Part shown: positions 1-7,671 of the stretch, piece after piece
Layout of the letters: the number at the start of each line of letters is the position of its first letter
How positions within the stretch are numbered: position 1 is the first letter of the stretch
Assembly: GCF_000367365.1 (NCBI RefSeq)
Contig: NZ_BARF01000128.1
Span: forward strand, 1-64,000
DNA from: Streptomyces prunicolor NBRC 13075
Lineage (GTDB): Bacteria; Actinomycetota; Actinomycetes; Streptomycetales; Streptomycetaceae
Direction of reading: 5' to 3'
DNA length: 64,000 nucleotides
Made by a program: the position numbers and the translations under genes
The notes under the pieces: generated by a model
Databases searched by the model: none
What the model saw: the letters and a program-made list of their open reading frames with translations, nothing else
Told to the model about the DNA's origin: nothing

Positions 1-1317
1 ACCGAACCCACCCGCCTCCGCGCCCTCCTCCCCGACCTCGCCCCCTGGCACGCCTCCGTCGACTTCCGCAGGCTCTGGATCGCGGGGCTGATCTCGAACT
101 TCGGCAATTTCCTGACGTTCGTCGCGCTTCCGGTGCAGATCAAGGAACTCACCGGCTCCGCGGCGGCGGTGGGCGCGGTCGGGGCCGTGGAGCTGGTGCC
201 TCTGATCGTGTTCGGGCTCTACGGCGGTGCCCTCGCCGACGCGTGGGACAAGCGGAAGTTGATCGTGTGGACCGAGGTCGGACTGGGGGTGCTGTGCGGG
301 GCGCTGCTCTTCAACTCGCTGCTGCCGCGGCCCGCCGTGTGGCCGCTCTATGTGATCGCCGCCCTGACCTCCACCCTCGGCGCGATCCAACGGCCCGCGC
401 TGGACTCGCTGTGGCCGCGGATCGTGGCCCACAAGCACATGACGGCCGCGTCCGCGCTCAACTCCCTGCGCTGGACGGTCGGCGGGGTCACCGGACCGGC
501 GCTGGCGGGGGTGGTCGTGGCGTTCGCGGGGCTGCCTTACGCGTTCGCGGCGGACACGGTGACGTTCGCGATCTCCGTCGTTCTCATCTTCCGTATCGCC
601 GCCTCCCCCGGCGCCCACGAGGCGCAGAAGCCCTCGTTGAAGGCGATCGCGGAGGGCGCCCGGTACGCGTGGAGCCGTAAGGAACTCCTGGGTACGTACG
701 CCATCGACCTCGCGGCGATGTTCTTCGCGATGCCGCTCGCCGTGCTGCCGTTCCTCGCCGATGATCTGCACGCCCCGTGGGCGCTGGGGCTGATGTACTC
801 GACCGTCCCGGCCGGTGCCCTGCTGGTGAGTGTGACCAGTGGCTGGACCTCGCGGATCCAGCGGCACGGGCGGATGGTGGTGCTGGCGGCGGCGCTGTGG
901 GGCGCGGCGATCGCCTGCGCGGGCGCGGTCGGCAACGTATGGCTGGTGCTGCTGTTCCTCACCGTCGCGGGCGGTTGCGACATGGTCAGCGGCATCTTCC
1001 GCGGGGTGATGTGGAACCAGACGATCCCGGACGAGCTGCGCGGCCGGCTCGCCGGGATCGAGCTGCTGTCGTACTCGGTGGGCCCGCAGCTGGGCCAGGT
1101 CCGGTCGGGCGGCATGGCCGCGCTGACCGGGGTGCGGACGTCGGTGTGGGCGGGCGGGCTGATGTGCGTGGGCGCGGTGGGGCTGCTGGCCGTAGGACTG
1201 CCGAAGTTGATGTCCTACGACGCGCGGACCGACGAGCACGCGCTACGGCTGAAGGAACAGCGGGCGGCCACGGCTCCTACAACCTCCACGGCCCCCACAG
1301 CCCCCGCCGATGCCTGA
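1..1317 (+). CDS. MFS transporter (EntS-like exporter), 5' end outside window
   Basis: Membrane exporter of the major facilitator superfamily. The reading frame is open from base 1, and the first visible residues (DFRRLWIAGLISNFGN...) are the N-terminal segment and first helix typical of EntS/enterobactin-exporter-like MFS proteins, so the start lies upstream. About 438 residues are visible. They contain hydrophobic helices throughout, the loop-2 stretch GGALADAWDKRK that resembles MFS motif A, and a Thr/Ala/Pro-rich tail. It ends with TGA directly abutting the stop of the convergent small gene at 1318, with no spacer. Substrate cannot be read from sequence; EntS-like members export siderophores or drugs. 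The GTG at 133 is an internal codon. Confidence 0.85.
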   Translation, partial: TEPTRLRALLPDLAPWHASVDFRRLWIAGLISNFGNFLTFVALPVQIKELTGSAAAVGAVGAVELVPLIVFGLYGGALADAWDKRKLIVWTEVGLGVLCGALLFNSLLPRPAVWPLYVIAALTSTLGAIQRPALDSLWPRIVAHKHMTAASALNSLRWTVGGVTGPALAGVVVAFAGLPYAFAADTVTFAISVVLIFRIAASPGAHEAQKPSLKAIAEGARYAWSRKELLGTYAIDLAAMFFAMPLAVLPFLADDLHAPWALGLMYSTVPAGALLVSVTSGWTSRIQRHGRMVVLAAALWGAAIACAGAVGNVWLVLLFLTVAGGCDMVSGIFRGVMWNQTIPDELRGRLAGIELLSYSVGPQLGQVRSGGMAALTGVRTSVWAGGLMCVGAVGLLAVGLPKLMSYDARTDEHALRLKEQRAATAPTTSTAPTAPADA

Positions 1318-1557
1318 TCAGTCGTCGTCCGTGCTCCCCTTGGCCGCGTCGGTCGCGTCGTGCCACTTCGGGTCGGTCTCCCACTCCAGGTTGCGCTCGC
1401 GGGCCGTCTCCATCGCGTGTTCGGCCTCCGCGCGGGTGGTGTACGGCCCGAAGCGGTCCTTGGCGGGGCACTCCGGCCCCTCCTCGACCTTCTTGTGTTC
1501 GAGGCAGTAGTACCACTCGCCGGGCTTCCCGACCGTGCGCTTCTTGAACAGGGCCAT
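1318..1557 (-). CDS. Conserved small Streptomyces protein, about 79 aa
   Basis: Small acidic/basic protein beginning MALFKKRTVGKPGEWYYCLEHKKVEEG. It has two cysteines and a C-terminal half reading FGPYTTRAEAEHAMETARERN, which resembles the short helical segments annotated as SPOR-like in actinobacteria. The ATG at 1557 was chosen over the TTG at 1560 because AGGAG stands seven bases upstream of it. It lies divergently from map and tail-to-tail with the MFS gene. The precise role is unknown to me. Confidence 0.75.
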   Translation of the reverse strand: MALFKKRTVGKPGEWYYCLEHKKVEEGPECPAKDRFGPYTTRAEAEHAMETARERNLEWETDPKWHDATDAAKGSTDDD

Positions 1558-1602
1558 CAACGGCTCCTTTCCCTACGGCCATGTTCCCCCATGTCCGCTG
1601 GT

Positions 1603-1608
1603 TAGACT
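1603..1608 (+). promoter_or_regulatory. Probable -10 box of a leaderless map promoter
   Basis: TAGACT fits the actinobacterial -10 pattern TANNNT and ends seven bases before the map ATG at 1616. No Shine-Dalgarno sequence lies in that gap. Transcription would start at or next to the A of the ATG, as on leaderless mRNAs. The -35 region is not recognisable. Confidence 0.5.
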
Positions 1609-1615
1609 CGCTGGC

Positions 1616-2473
1616 ATGTCTGGCCAGTCGCTGCTCGTACCAGGGGAGCTCTCTCCCATCCGTTCCGTGCCCGGAAACATCCGTCGCCCCGAGTACGTCG
1701 GCAAGCCCGCGCCGACCCCGTACACCGGGCCGGAGGTGCAGACCCCCGAGACGATCGAGGCGATGCGGATCGCCGGGCGGATCGCCGCGCGGGCGATGGC
1801 GGAGGCCGCGAAGATCATCTCGCCGGGGGTGACCACGGACGAGATCGACAGGGTGGCGCACGAGTACATGTGCGACCACGGCGCCTACCCGTCCACGCTC
1901 GGCTACCGCGGCTTCCCCAAGTCCCTGTGCACCTCGCTCAACGAGGTGATCTGCCACGGCATTCCGGACTCCACGGTGCTGCGCGACGGCGACATCATCA
2001 ACCTCGACGTGACGGCGTACATCGGCGGGGTGCACGGCGACAACAACGCGACCTATCTGGTCGGGGACGTCGACGAAGAGTCGCGGCTGCTGGTGGAGCG
2101 CACCCGCGAGTCCCTCGACCGCGCGATCAAGGCGGTCCGTCCCGGCCGCCAGATCAACATCATCGGCCGGGTCATCGAGTCGTACGCCAAGCGCTTCGGG
2201 TACGGCGTGGTCCGGGACTTCACCGGCCACGGCATCAACTCGTCCTTCCACTCCGGCCTGATCGTCCCGCACTACGACAGCCCGCACGCGACGACGGTCA
2301 TCCAGCCCGGGATGACGTTCACGATCGAGCCGATGCTGACGCTGGGGACGTACGAGTACGACCTGTGGGACGACGGGTGGACGGTCGTCACGAAGGACCG
2401 GAAGCGGACGGCGCAGTTCGAGCACACGTTGGTGGTGACGGAGACGGGGGCGGAGGTTCTCACCCTCCCGTAG
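1616..2473 (+). CDS. map: Type I methionine aminopeptidase
   Basis: Removes the initiator methionine from nascent proteins in the cytoplasm. The 285-residue protein has the pita-bread metallopeptidase fold with the five expected metal ligands visible: Asp131 (LDVTAY), Asp142 (HGDNN), His205 (GHGI), Glu238 (IEPM) and Glu269 (FEHT). The spacing between them matches the E. coli enzyme with a constant 34-residue offset. That offset is an N-terminal extension containing PGxIxRPEYV, common in the longer actinobacterial paralogue. The ATG at 1616 is preferred to in-frame codons further upstream because a -10 box stands seven bases before it. Monocistronic, followed by a hairpin with a T run. Confidence 0.97.
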   Translation: MSGQSLLVPGELSPIRSVPGNIRRPEYVGKPAPTPYTGPEVQTPETIEAMRIAGRIAARAMAEAAKIISPGVTTDEIDRVAHEYMCDHGAYPSTLGYRGFPKSLCTSLNEVICHGIPDSTVLRDGDIINLDVTAYIGGVHGDNNATYLVGDVDEESRLLVERTRESLDRAIKAVRPGRQINIIGRVIESYAKRFGYGVVRDFTGHGINSSFHSGLIVPHYDSPHATTVIQPGMTFTIEPMLTLGTYEYDLWDDGWTVVTKDRKRTAQFEHTLVVTETGAEVLTLP

Positions 2474-2493
2474 GGCGTAGGTACTGGTGGAAG

Positions 2494-2527
2494 CGGCTCG
2501 CTGCCCTCGTGGTGCGGGCCGTTTTTC
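2494..2527 (+). terminator. Rho-independent terminator after map
   Basis: CGGCTCGC at 2494-2501 pairs (one G-T wobble) with GCGGGCCG at 2514-2521 and is followed directly by TTTTTCTT. It lies 20 bp after the map stop and before the heme oxygenase promoter. Confidence 0.6.
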
Positions 2528-2568
2528 TTGTACGCTTTTACCGACAGGGTGTCGGCAAACCTGTTGAC

Positions 2569-2587
2569 TTAGGTAAGCCTTACCTTG
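2569..2587 (+). promoter_or_regulatory. Iron box (DmdR1/IdeR-type operator) of the heme oxygenase gene
   Basis: TTAGGTAAGCCTTACCTTG is a close match to the actinobacterial iron box TTAGGTTAGGCTAACCTAA. It overlaps the region just upstream of the SD (GGAGG at 2587-2591) of the heme oxygenase gene. A perfect 6-bp inverted repeat (CCGACA/TGTCGG) stands at 2541-2555. Iron-loaded repressor binding here would restrict expression to iron starvation. Confidence 0.75.
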
Positions 2588-2600
2588 GAGGATAGGCCCC

Positions 2601-3248
2601 ATGGACTCCTTCTCGACAGTCATCCGCACCGCGTCCCACGAACAGCACGTGGAAGCCGAGACCTCCACCTTCATGAGCGACCTGCTCGGCGGCCGGCTGG
2701 GCGTGGACGCGTACGCCCGGTACACCGAGCAACTGTGGTTCGTCTACGAGGCGTTGGAGACCGGCGCGGAGCGGCTCGCGGCGGATCCGGTGGCCGGGGC
2801 GTTCATCCAGGCCGAGTTGTTCCGGCTGCCCGCGCTGGAGCGTGACCTCGAGCATCTGCGCGGTGCGGACTGGCGGGCGGGGCTGACCGCACTTCCCGCG
2901 ACGCGGGCGTACGCCGAACGGGTGCGGGAGTGCGCGGAGTTGTGGCCGGCCGGGTACATCGCCCATCACTACACGCGCTACCTCGGGGACCTCTCCGGCG
3001 GGCAGATCATCCGGGACAAGGCGGAGCGGACGTGGGGGTTCGCGCGGCGGGGGGACGGGGTGCGGTTCTATGTGTTCGAGGGGATCGGGAACCCGGCGGC
3101 GTTCAAGCGGGGGTATCGGGAACTGCTGGACGGGGTTCAGGTCGATGACCTGGAGAAGCAGCGGATCGTGGCTGAGTGCAAGCGGGCGTTCGCGTTGAAC
3201 ACGGGGGTCTTTCGGGCGCTGGGTGACGAGTTCCCGATGTCCGCGTGA
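2601..3248 (+). CDS. Biliverdin-producing heme oxygenase
   Basis: Soluble 215-residue heme oxygenase that opens heme to biliverdin, CO and ferrous iron for iron recovery. The proximal heme ligand is probably His16 in SHEQHVEAE (N-terminal helix), and the distal-helix glycine motif GDLSGGQ lies near residues 129-135. Length is that of HmuO/HO-1-type enzymes. The ATG is preceded by GGAGG at nine bases and by an iron box, so it should be induced under iron limitation. The heme-uptake genes that would feed it are only present as fragments at 8.5-9.4 kb, so its substrate heme must come from another importer or from endogenous turnover. Confidence 0.95.
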   Translation: MDSFSTVIRTASHEQHVEAETSTFMSDLLGGRLGVDAYARYTEQLWFVYEALETGAERLAADPVAGAFIQAELFRLPALERDLEHLRGADWRAGLTALPATRAYAERVRECAELWPAGYIAHHYTRYLGDLSGGQIIRDKAERTWGFARRGDGVRFYVFEGIGNPAAFKRGYRELLDGVQVDDLEKQRIVAECKRAFALNTGVFRALGDEFPMSA

Positions 3249-3275
3249 TGTCGGGCTGCGCCTGCGAGGCCACCG

Positions 3276-3854
3276 TCACAGGAAGCGCAGCCGCTCCATC
3301 GCCGTGCGCAACTCACCGACCCAGCGGGCATAGGCGGGAAGCTGCTGAAGCGCCGCCAAGGACACGTGCTGGCCAAGCCGATCGAAGTCGTACTCCGGCC
3401 GGTGCCGTGGGCCGAACGCCTCGGCCAGAGCCTTCTTCGGATCCGGAACCTTCTCGGCGTCGCGAGGTGACCGGACCATGTTCCGTACCGACGCCTCCGC
3501 CGTCGCGGTGGGCAGCGCGGCGGCGTCGGCCAGCATCCACGCCTCCGTCTCCCGCACGGGGACGATCCCGACGAGCCGCTCCGCCTCGCGGCCGAGCCTC
3601 GCCCGGACGGACTCGACCTTGCTCCGCTCGTTGTGATCATGATGGATCAGCACGATGTCCATGTGCTCCAGAAGCGAGGCGACCTCCTGGACCACCTGGT
3701 CGCGCGGCGCGACCGTGAAACGGCTTCCGGGCGCCGTGCCTCCGAAATCGAATCCGGGAGTGGACTCCGGCTCCAGGGCCGCCACTTGGCGGTCGATGAG
3801 CGGCAGCAGGAACCACTGGTCGCTGAGCCCTTCGGTGAGCAGTGCAATGCTCAA
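3276..3854 (-). CDS. DUF4276-like Toprim-type protein, partner of the AAA ATPase
   Basis: 192-residue protein with the layout of DUF4276/Toprim-like nuclease subunits: an N-terminal acidic turn (LLTEGLSDQ), a hydrophobic strand with acidic/His residues (IVLIHHDHNER) and the family-typical PVRETEAWMLAD near residue 100. It begins four bases after the stop of the ATPase gene upstream on the same strand, with a TTG start, so translation is probably coupled. Such ATPase plus Toprim pairs (OLD, RloAB/AbiL, PARIS) act in phage defence; that role here is inference. The start codon is uncertain. Confidence 0.65.
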   Translation of the reverse strand: MSIALLTEGLSDQWFLLPLIDRQVAALEPESTPGFDFGGTAPGSRFTVAPRDQVVQEVASLLEHMDIVLIHHDHNERSKVESVRARLGREAERLVGIVPVRETEAWMLADAAALPTATAEASVRNMVRSPRDAEKVPDPKKALAEAFGPRHRPEYDFDRLGQHVSLAALQQLPAYARWVGELRTAMERLRFL

Positions 3855-3858
3855 GTAC

Positions 3859-5061
3859 CTAAGCCCCAGGGGCGTATCCCACCGGGTTCAGGTACTGGCT
3901 TACTTCCATGGGCGTGACGTACGTGCCACGCTCACCGGTCACGCCGACCCGCCGGGCCCGCGTCAGTCTGGTCGGCGACTCTCCTCGCTCCAGCCGTGTG
4001 ACCGTGTCCATGAACACCACGTCCTGTGAGGCCTCGTCCAGCAGTGAGGCCAGCACGACCGGCGAGTGGGAAGTGACGATGATCTGACGGCGCGCGTCAC
4101 GATCGCCTTCAGCGAGTTCCTCGTACGTGGCGAGATCCGTGACGCGTGCCTTCAGCCGCTCCAGCAGACGAGGGACGCGATTCGGGTGCAGGCCGTTCTC
4201 AGGTTCTTCGACCATCAGCACACCCGGATGCGACGGGTCATGTGCGGCGGCGAGCAGGGCGAGCACCCGCAGCGTTCCGCCGGACACGACTCGCGGCGCC
4301 ATCCTCGGCTCGTGCTTGTGCTGGATCCAGATGTCCCACAGAGCCTGGTTCTCGTCCTGCACCACGTCGATCTCCCGCACATCGGGCAGAACGGCCGCCA
4401 CGTCAGACAGGAAGGCGGACTTCAGCTCCGGTGTCCTCCACAACCGGCCGAGTACGGCACCGAGGTTACGACCGTCTTCGGTCAACGCTTCGGCGTCGTA
4501 CGCGTCAGCGGGTAGGCGCATGGCATCGGGCAGCGGATCCAGCAGGCGCCAGCCGTCGGTCGCTCGCTTCAGAGCGTGGGACACCGCGCCATCAAGGCCA
4601 GGGGACTCTCCCGGCCCCTCCCGATATACGTACGGCGCCGACTCGTCGATGTCAGCAGCCACCTGCTCCGGCAGTGGCAGACCGTAGCTGCCCACTCCCC
4701 CGATCGACACCTCTACGTCCAACGGGTCCGGCGCCTCGCGATAGGCGATGTACGCGTCGACCCCTACATGAACCAGACCGAACTCCGAGGTCTCCAGCAG
4801 AACGCTCGCGCCGATGTGGATCTCGTCCACCAGGCTCCCGTCCGGACGCCGCCGGAACAGCTCCCGGGGCCCGCCTCGCCTGGCGTGACGGACCAGCGTC
4901 TGACCGCTGGGGTCCCGTACGAGGCGACCGAGCAGAGCGACCGCCTCCAGCAGGTTGGACTTGCCGGAGCCGTTCGCTCCCAGCAGGACCAGGAACGGCG
5001 GAACGTCGAGTGAGAAGTCGTCGAACGTCTTGAAGCCGTCGATCTCGATCCGGGTGATCAC
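3859..5061 (-). CDS. AAA_21/SMC-like ATPase (OLD/RloA-type)
   Basis: 400-residue ABC/SMC-class ATPase. It begins with the family-typical N-terminus (ITRIEIDGFKTFDDF), then Walker A LLGANGSGKSNLLEA (about residues 27-41). The signature-like SGGTLRVLALL, Walker B VLMVEEPENGLHP and H-loop VTSHSPVVLAS follow in the C-terminal half. These fit the OLD/RloA group of overcoming-lysogenisation ATPases. Start is GTG at 5061 with GAGGAG five bases upstream. It is the first gene of a two-gene operon with the DUF4276 protein. No methyltransferase, protease or reverse transcriptase lies beside it, so the pair would be the whole module. Confidence 0.8.
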   Translation of the reverse strand: MITRIEIDGFKTFDDFSLDVPPFLVLLGANGSGKSNLLEAVALLGRLVRDPSGQTLVRHARRGGPRELFRRRPDGSLVDEIHIGASVLLETSEFGLVHVGVDAYIAYREAPDPLDVEVSIGGVGSYGLPLPEQVAADIDESAPYVYREGPGESPGLDGAVSHALKRATDGWRLLDPLPDAMRLPADAYDAEALTEDGRNLGAVLGRLWRTPELKSAFLSDVAAVLPDVREIDVVQDENQALWDIWIQHKHEPRMAPRVVSGGTLRVLALLAAAHDPSHPGVLMVEEPENGLHPNRVPRLLERLKARVTDLATYEELAEGDRDARRQIIVTSHSPVVLASLLDEASQDVVFMDTVTRLERGESPTRLTRARRVGVTGERGTYVTPMEVSQYLNPVGYAPGA

Positions 5062-5109
5062 TGCTGCTCCTCACTCACCGCGTGTACGCGAAGCGGTTGC
5101 GCGGCCACA

Positions 5110-5730
5110 CTATCCGCCCCCTGTCCGCCGTACGGCCAGCGGCTCGGTCGCGTGTACGCGCAGCGCCGGGCCCTCGTCCAGCCTCAGTACCACCGTGGAT
5201 TCGTGCGATTCGCGCTGCTCGGAATGGACGTCGAGGACCGCGCGCCAGGCACCCCATACCCGCACGTACTGGCCGGGGCGGACCATGACCGCCGCAACCT
5301 CCGTCTCGACAGGCTCGGCCACGATGTCCGGGGCCTTCAGCTCCGCGAACACGGTTTTGCCGATCCCGGCGGCGCGTTTCTCCACTCCCCAGCGGTGAGC
5401 GAGCGCCTCGACCAGGAGCAGCCCGCGCCCACCCGTCTCCTCGTCTCCGGGTTCCCGTAACTCAGGCGTCCCCGCTCCGGCGTCGCTGACCTCCAGCCGC
5501 AGCGTCCCCTCGTCCACCGTGCGGGCGATCCGTACGCCTACCTGGCGATCGCTCGGCACGGGTACGCGCAGCGCGTTGGTCACGAGTTCCGAGAGCACCA
5601 ACTCGGCGTTGCCCAGGACCTCTTGATCGACACCCCAGTCACCGAGCACCGCTAGCAGCGCGGCCCTCGCCCTGGGCACGCTGCGATGGCAACGGGGCAG
5701 CCGGAAGGTGACTTCGTTCGGTGCGGCCAT
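5110..5730 (-). CDS. HATPase_c regulatory protein (anti-sigma-factor kinase-like)
   Basis: 206-residue GHKL ATPase of the SpoIIAB/RsbW-like family that is very abundant in Streptomyces. The N-box is LSELVTNAL, the G1 box VSDAGAGTPE and the G2 box TGGRGLLLVEALAHRWGV. A further 65-residue C-terminal extension after the ATPase fold (PVETEVAAVMVRPGQYVRVWG...) is not part of the standard domain. It is divergent from the XRE-DUF397 pair, the usual arrangement in abaA- and whiJ-like loci. Probable role: regulation by protein-protein interaction or phosphorylation of an anti-sigma antagonist. Confidence 0.85.
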   Translation of the reverse strand: MAAPNEVTFRLPRCHRSVPRARAALLAVLGDWGVDQEVLGNAELVLSELVTNALRVPVPSDRQVGVRIARTVDEGTLRLEVSDAGAGTPELREPGDEETGGRGLLLVEALAHRWGVEKRAAGIGKTVFAELKAPDIVAEPVETEVAAVMVRPGQYVRVWGAWRAVLDVHSEQRESHESTVVLRLDEGPALRVHATEPLAVRRTGGG

Positions 5731-5833
5731 GCGGTGGCCTCCTCGGGACTCGGCGACTGTGGCGAACTCCCCGCAGCGCGGCTCCGGTTGGAGTCGCGGA
5801 CATCAGCAGGATGCCCAAGGATGATGCGAGTCT

Positions 5834-5853
5834 GCAACGTTGCCGACTAGAAT
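5834..5853 (+). promoter_or_regulatory. Palindrome plus -10 box upstream of the XRE gene
   Basis: A perfect 10-bp palindrome GCAACGTTGC (5834-5843) is followed five bases later by TAGAAT (5848-5853), a good -10 hexamer reading toward the XRE gene. It lies in the 193-bp divergent region between the HATPase and XRE genes. Binding by the XRE protein is a plausible but untested inference. Confidence 0.4.
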
Positions 5854-5923
5854 GATGCCGATATTCACTCCTTCGAGTTAAGTCACCGCCACCGCATCTG
5901 CCGTCCTGCTAGAAGGTGTTGCC

Positions 5924-6808
5924 ATGCTTGCGAAAAGCACCACCCCGAACCCTTCGACCGTCCTTGGCCGTCAACTCGGCGACGAATTGCGCAGGTTGCG
6001 GGAAGCGGCGGAGCTGACCACCGCTCAGGCGGCCGAAGCACTGGACTGCACCAAGGGCAAGATCAGCCGGATCGAGAACGGCCGGGTCGCCGTCCGGCTC
6101 CCGGACCTGACCGCGATGCTGCACGCCTACGGAGCGGCGGACGCCGAGCTTCGCGGTCGGCTCTCAGAGCTGGCCCGGAAGGCCAACCGCCGTCGCAGGC
6201 AAGGGTGGTGGAACGAGTACGGATCAGTGCTCGCGGACACCTACCGCGATTACATCGCCCTGGAGGCCATGGCCGGGACGATCCATACGTTTCAGGCGCA
6301 ACTGGTCCCCGGCCTGCTCCAGACTCCGGAGTACACCCGCGCCGTCACCGTCGCCTCGCGGCAATGGCAGACGGCGGACGAGATCGAGAAGTTCGTCCAG
6401 GTGCGTCTCGCCCGTCAGGAACGCCTCACCGGGGACTCCCCGCTCCACCTCTGGGCAGTCCTGTCGGAGGCCGTACTCCTCCAGCAGGTCGGCGGGCCGG
6501 ATGTGATGAAAGGGCAGCTGGCACAGCTACTGGCCGCCTCGGAACAGTCAAATGTGACCATCCAGGTGCTGCCGTTCTCCCACGGCGCCCATGCGAGTAT
6601 GTTCGGGCCGTACGTAGTCTTGGGTTTCCCGGAGGAGGCAGCACTCGACGTAGTGCTGGCGGACAACCCGACCGGCTCCATGTGGTTCGAACGGGAGACT
6701 GAAGTCGCCCGGTACCAGGAGCTGTTCGACGCCGCGCGCACGTCAGCGCTCTCTCCCGTGGAATCCCTCGCCGTCATCCGACACAGGGCCAAGGAGCACA
6801 GGGCATGA
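5924..6808 (+). CDS. XRE-family regulator with DUF5753 domain (Scr1/WhiJ-like)
   Basis: 294-residue protein with an N-terminal helix-turn-helix (GDELRRLREAAELTTAQAAEAL, then KGKISRIENGR, residues about 17-50). A long DUF5753 sensor domain follows, with the characteristic segments FQAQLVPGLLQTPEYTRAV and VLPFSHGAHASMFGPYV. This is the common Streptomyces regulator class paired with DUF397 proteins, known from WhiJ/AbaA/BldB-type loci that influence development and antibiotic production. Its stop overlaps the DUF397 start by four bases (ATGA). A -10 box stands at 5848-5853. Confidence 0.9.
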   Translation: MLAKSTTPNPSTVLGRQLGDELRRLREAAELTTAQAAEALDCTKGKISRIENGRVAVRLPDLTAMLHAYGAADAELRGRLSELARKANRRRRQGWWNEYGSVLADTYRDYIALEAMAGTIHTFQAQLVPGLLQTPEYTRAVTVASRQWQTADEIEKFVQVRLARQERLTGDSPLHLWAVLSEAVLLQQVGGPDVMKGQLAQLLAASEQSNVTIQVLPFSHGAHASMFGPYVVLGFPEEAALDVVLADNPTGSMWFERETEVARYQELFDAARTSALSPVESLAVIRHRAKEHRA

Positions 6809-7008
6809 ACACCGCACGCCACAACACGCCGGACCTGTCGGGCGCGAGGTGGCGGTGCAGTAGCTACAGCGGTGGCAACAACGAGTGCCTCGAACTCGCC
6901 CCTGACATCCCCGCCCTCGCCCCCATCCGCGACAGCAAAACCCCCACCGGCCCGGTCATACCCTTCGGCCGCTTCGCCTGGAGTTTCTTCGTGGCGCAGG
7001 TCAAGTAA
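6805..7008 (+). CDS. DUF397 small protein
   Basis: 67-residue DUF397 protein with the defining segments RWRCSSYSGGNNECLELAP and PFGRFAWSFFVAQVK. Translationally coupled to the XRE gene by the ATGA overlap. In this family the small protein interacts with the XRE partner in an antitoxin-like or co-regulator manner (Scr1/Scr2-type), so it is probably a modulator of the upstream regulator. Ends 18 bp from the convergent PhzF-like gene. Confidence 0.9.
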   Translation: MNTARHNTPDLSGARWRCSSYSGGNNECLELAPDIPALAPIRDSKTPTGPVIPFGRFAWSFFVAQVK

Positions 7009-7026
7009 CCCTGTTCCCAAAAGCGT

Positions 7027-7671
7027 TCAGCGCTCCAGGAACACCCGTCCCCCGACCTCCACCCAACCCCCCGGCTGCGGTGCCGTGAGTAGCTGCGACC
7101 CCGCGCCCTGCGTGATGTTGAGCGCTCTGCCCAACTGGTCGGTCAGCAGGAGTGCCGCCGCGCCCGTTGCCTCGTCCTCGTGGATGCCGTCGTCACGGCC
7201 GGGGAAGGCGCGGGCGCGGACGCGGCCCGCTGCCTCGTCCTCCCAGGCCCAGGCGTAGATCCACTCGCCGGGCGGGGGCACGGGGAGGGCGTCGACCTCG
7301 GGGGCGGTGGCGTACTGGCGGAGGGTGCGGGGCGGGGCCCACTCCGGGAGGGCCTCGATCCAGCTGAACTCGCCGTCCAGACGGGCGCCCACGATGCCTG
7401 CGGGGGTGACCAGTTCGGGTATGTCCAGGAGCCAGGCCGTGCCTACGCAGGGGTGGCCGGCGAAGGGCAGGCGGGTGGTCGGGGTGTAGATGTCGATGAC
7501 TCCGCGCTCGGGGTCATCGACGAACACCGTCTCGCTGAAGCCGAGTTTCCCGGCGAACACCTGCCGCTCGTCCGGGTCCGGCATCACGGAACCCTCGCGG
7601 ACGACTCCGAGTTCGTTGCCGTATCCACCGCTGGGGCCGCAGAAGACACGCAGCACGTCGTAGTCAGTCAC
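7027..7671 (-). CDS. PhzF-family isomerase/epimerase-like protein
   Basis: About 214 residues with the PhzF fold motifs: GGYGNELGVV near the N-terminus, the catalytic-Glu segment GFSETVFVDD, and PFAGHPCVGTAWLL. PhzF proteins use that glutamate for aldose-like or DHHA-type isomerisations; the real substrate here is unknown. It is shorter than the usual 260-300 residues, and the second half is reduced. The GTG at 7671 was chosen because it overlaps the stop of the upstream gene (GTGACTGA, eight bases), implying coupling. Longer in-frame starts would lie inside that gene. Confidence 0.8.
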   Translation of the reverse strand: MTDYDVLRVFCGPSGGYGNELGVVREGSVMPDPDERQVFAGKLGFSETVFVDDPERGVIDIYTPTTRLPFAGHPCVGTAWLLDIPELVTPAGIVGARLDGEFSWIEALPEWAPPRTLRQYATAPEVDALPVPPPGEWIYAWAWEDEAAGRVRARAFPGRDDGIHEDEATGAAALLLTDQLGRALNITQGAGSQLLTAPQPGGWVEVGGRVFLER

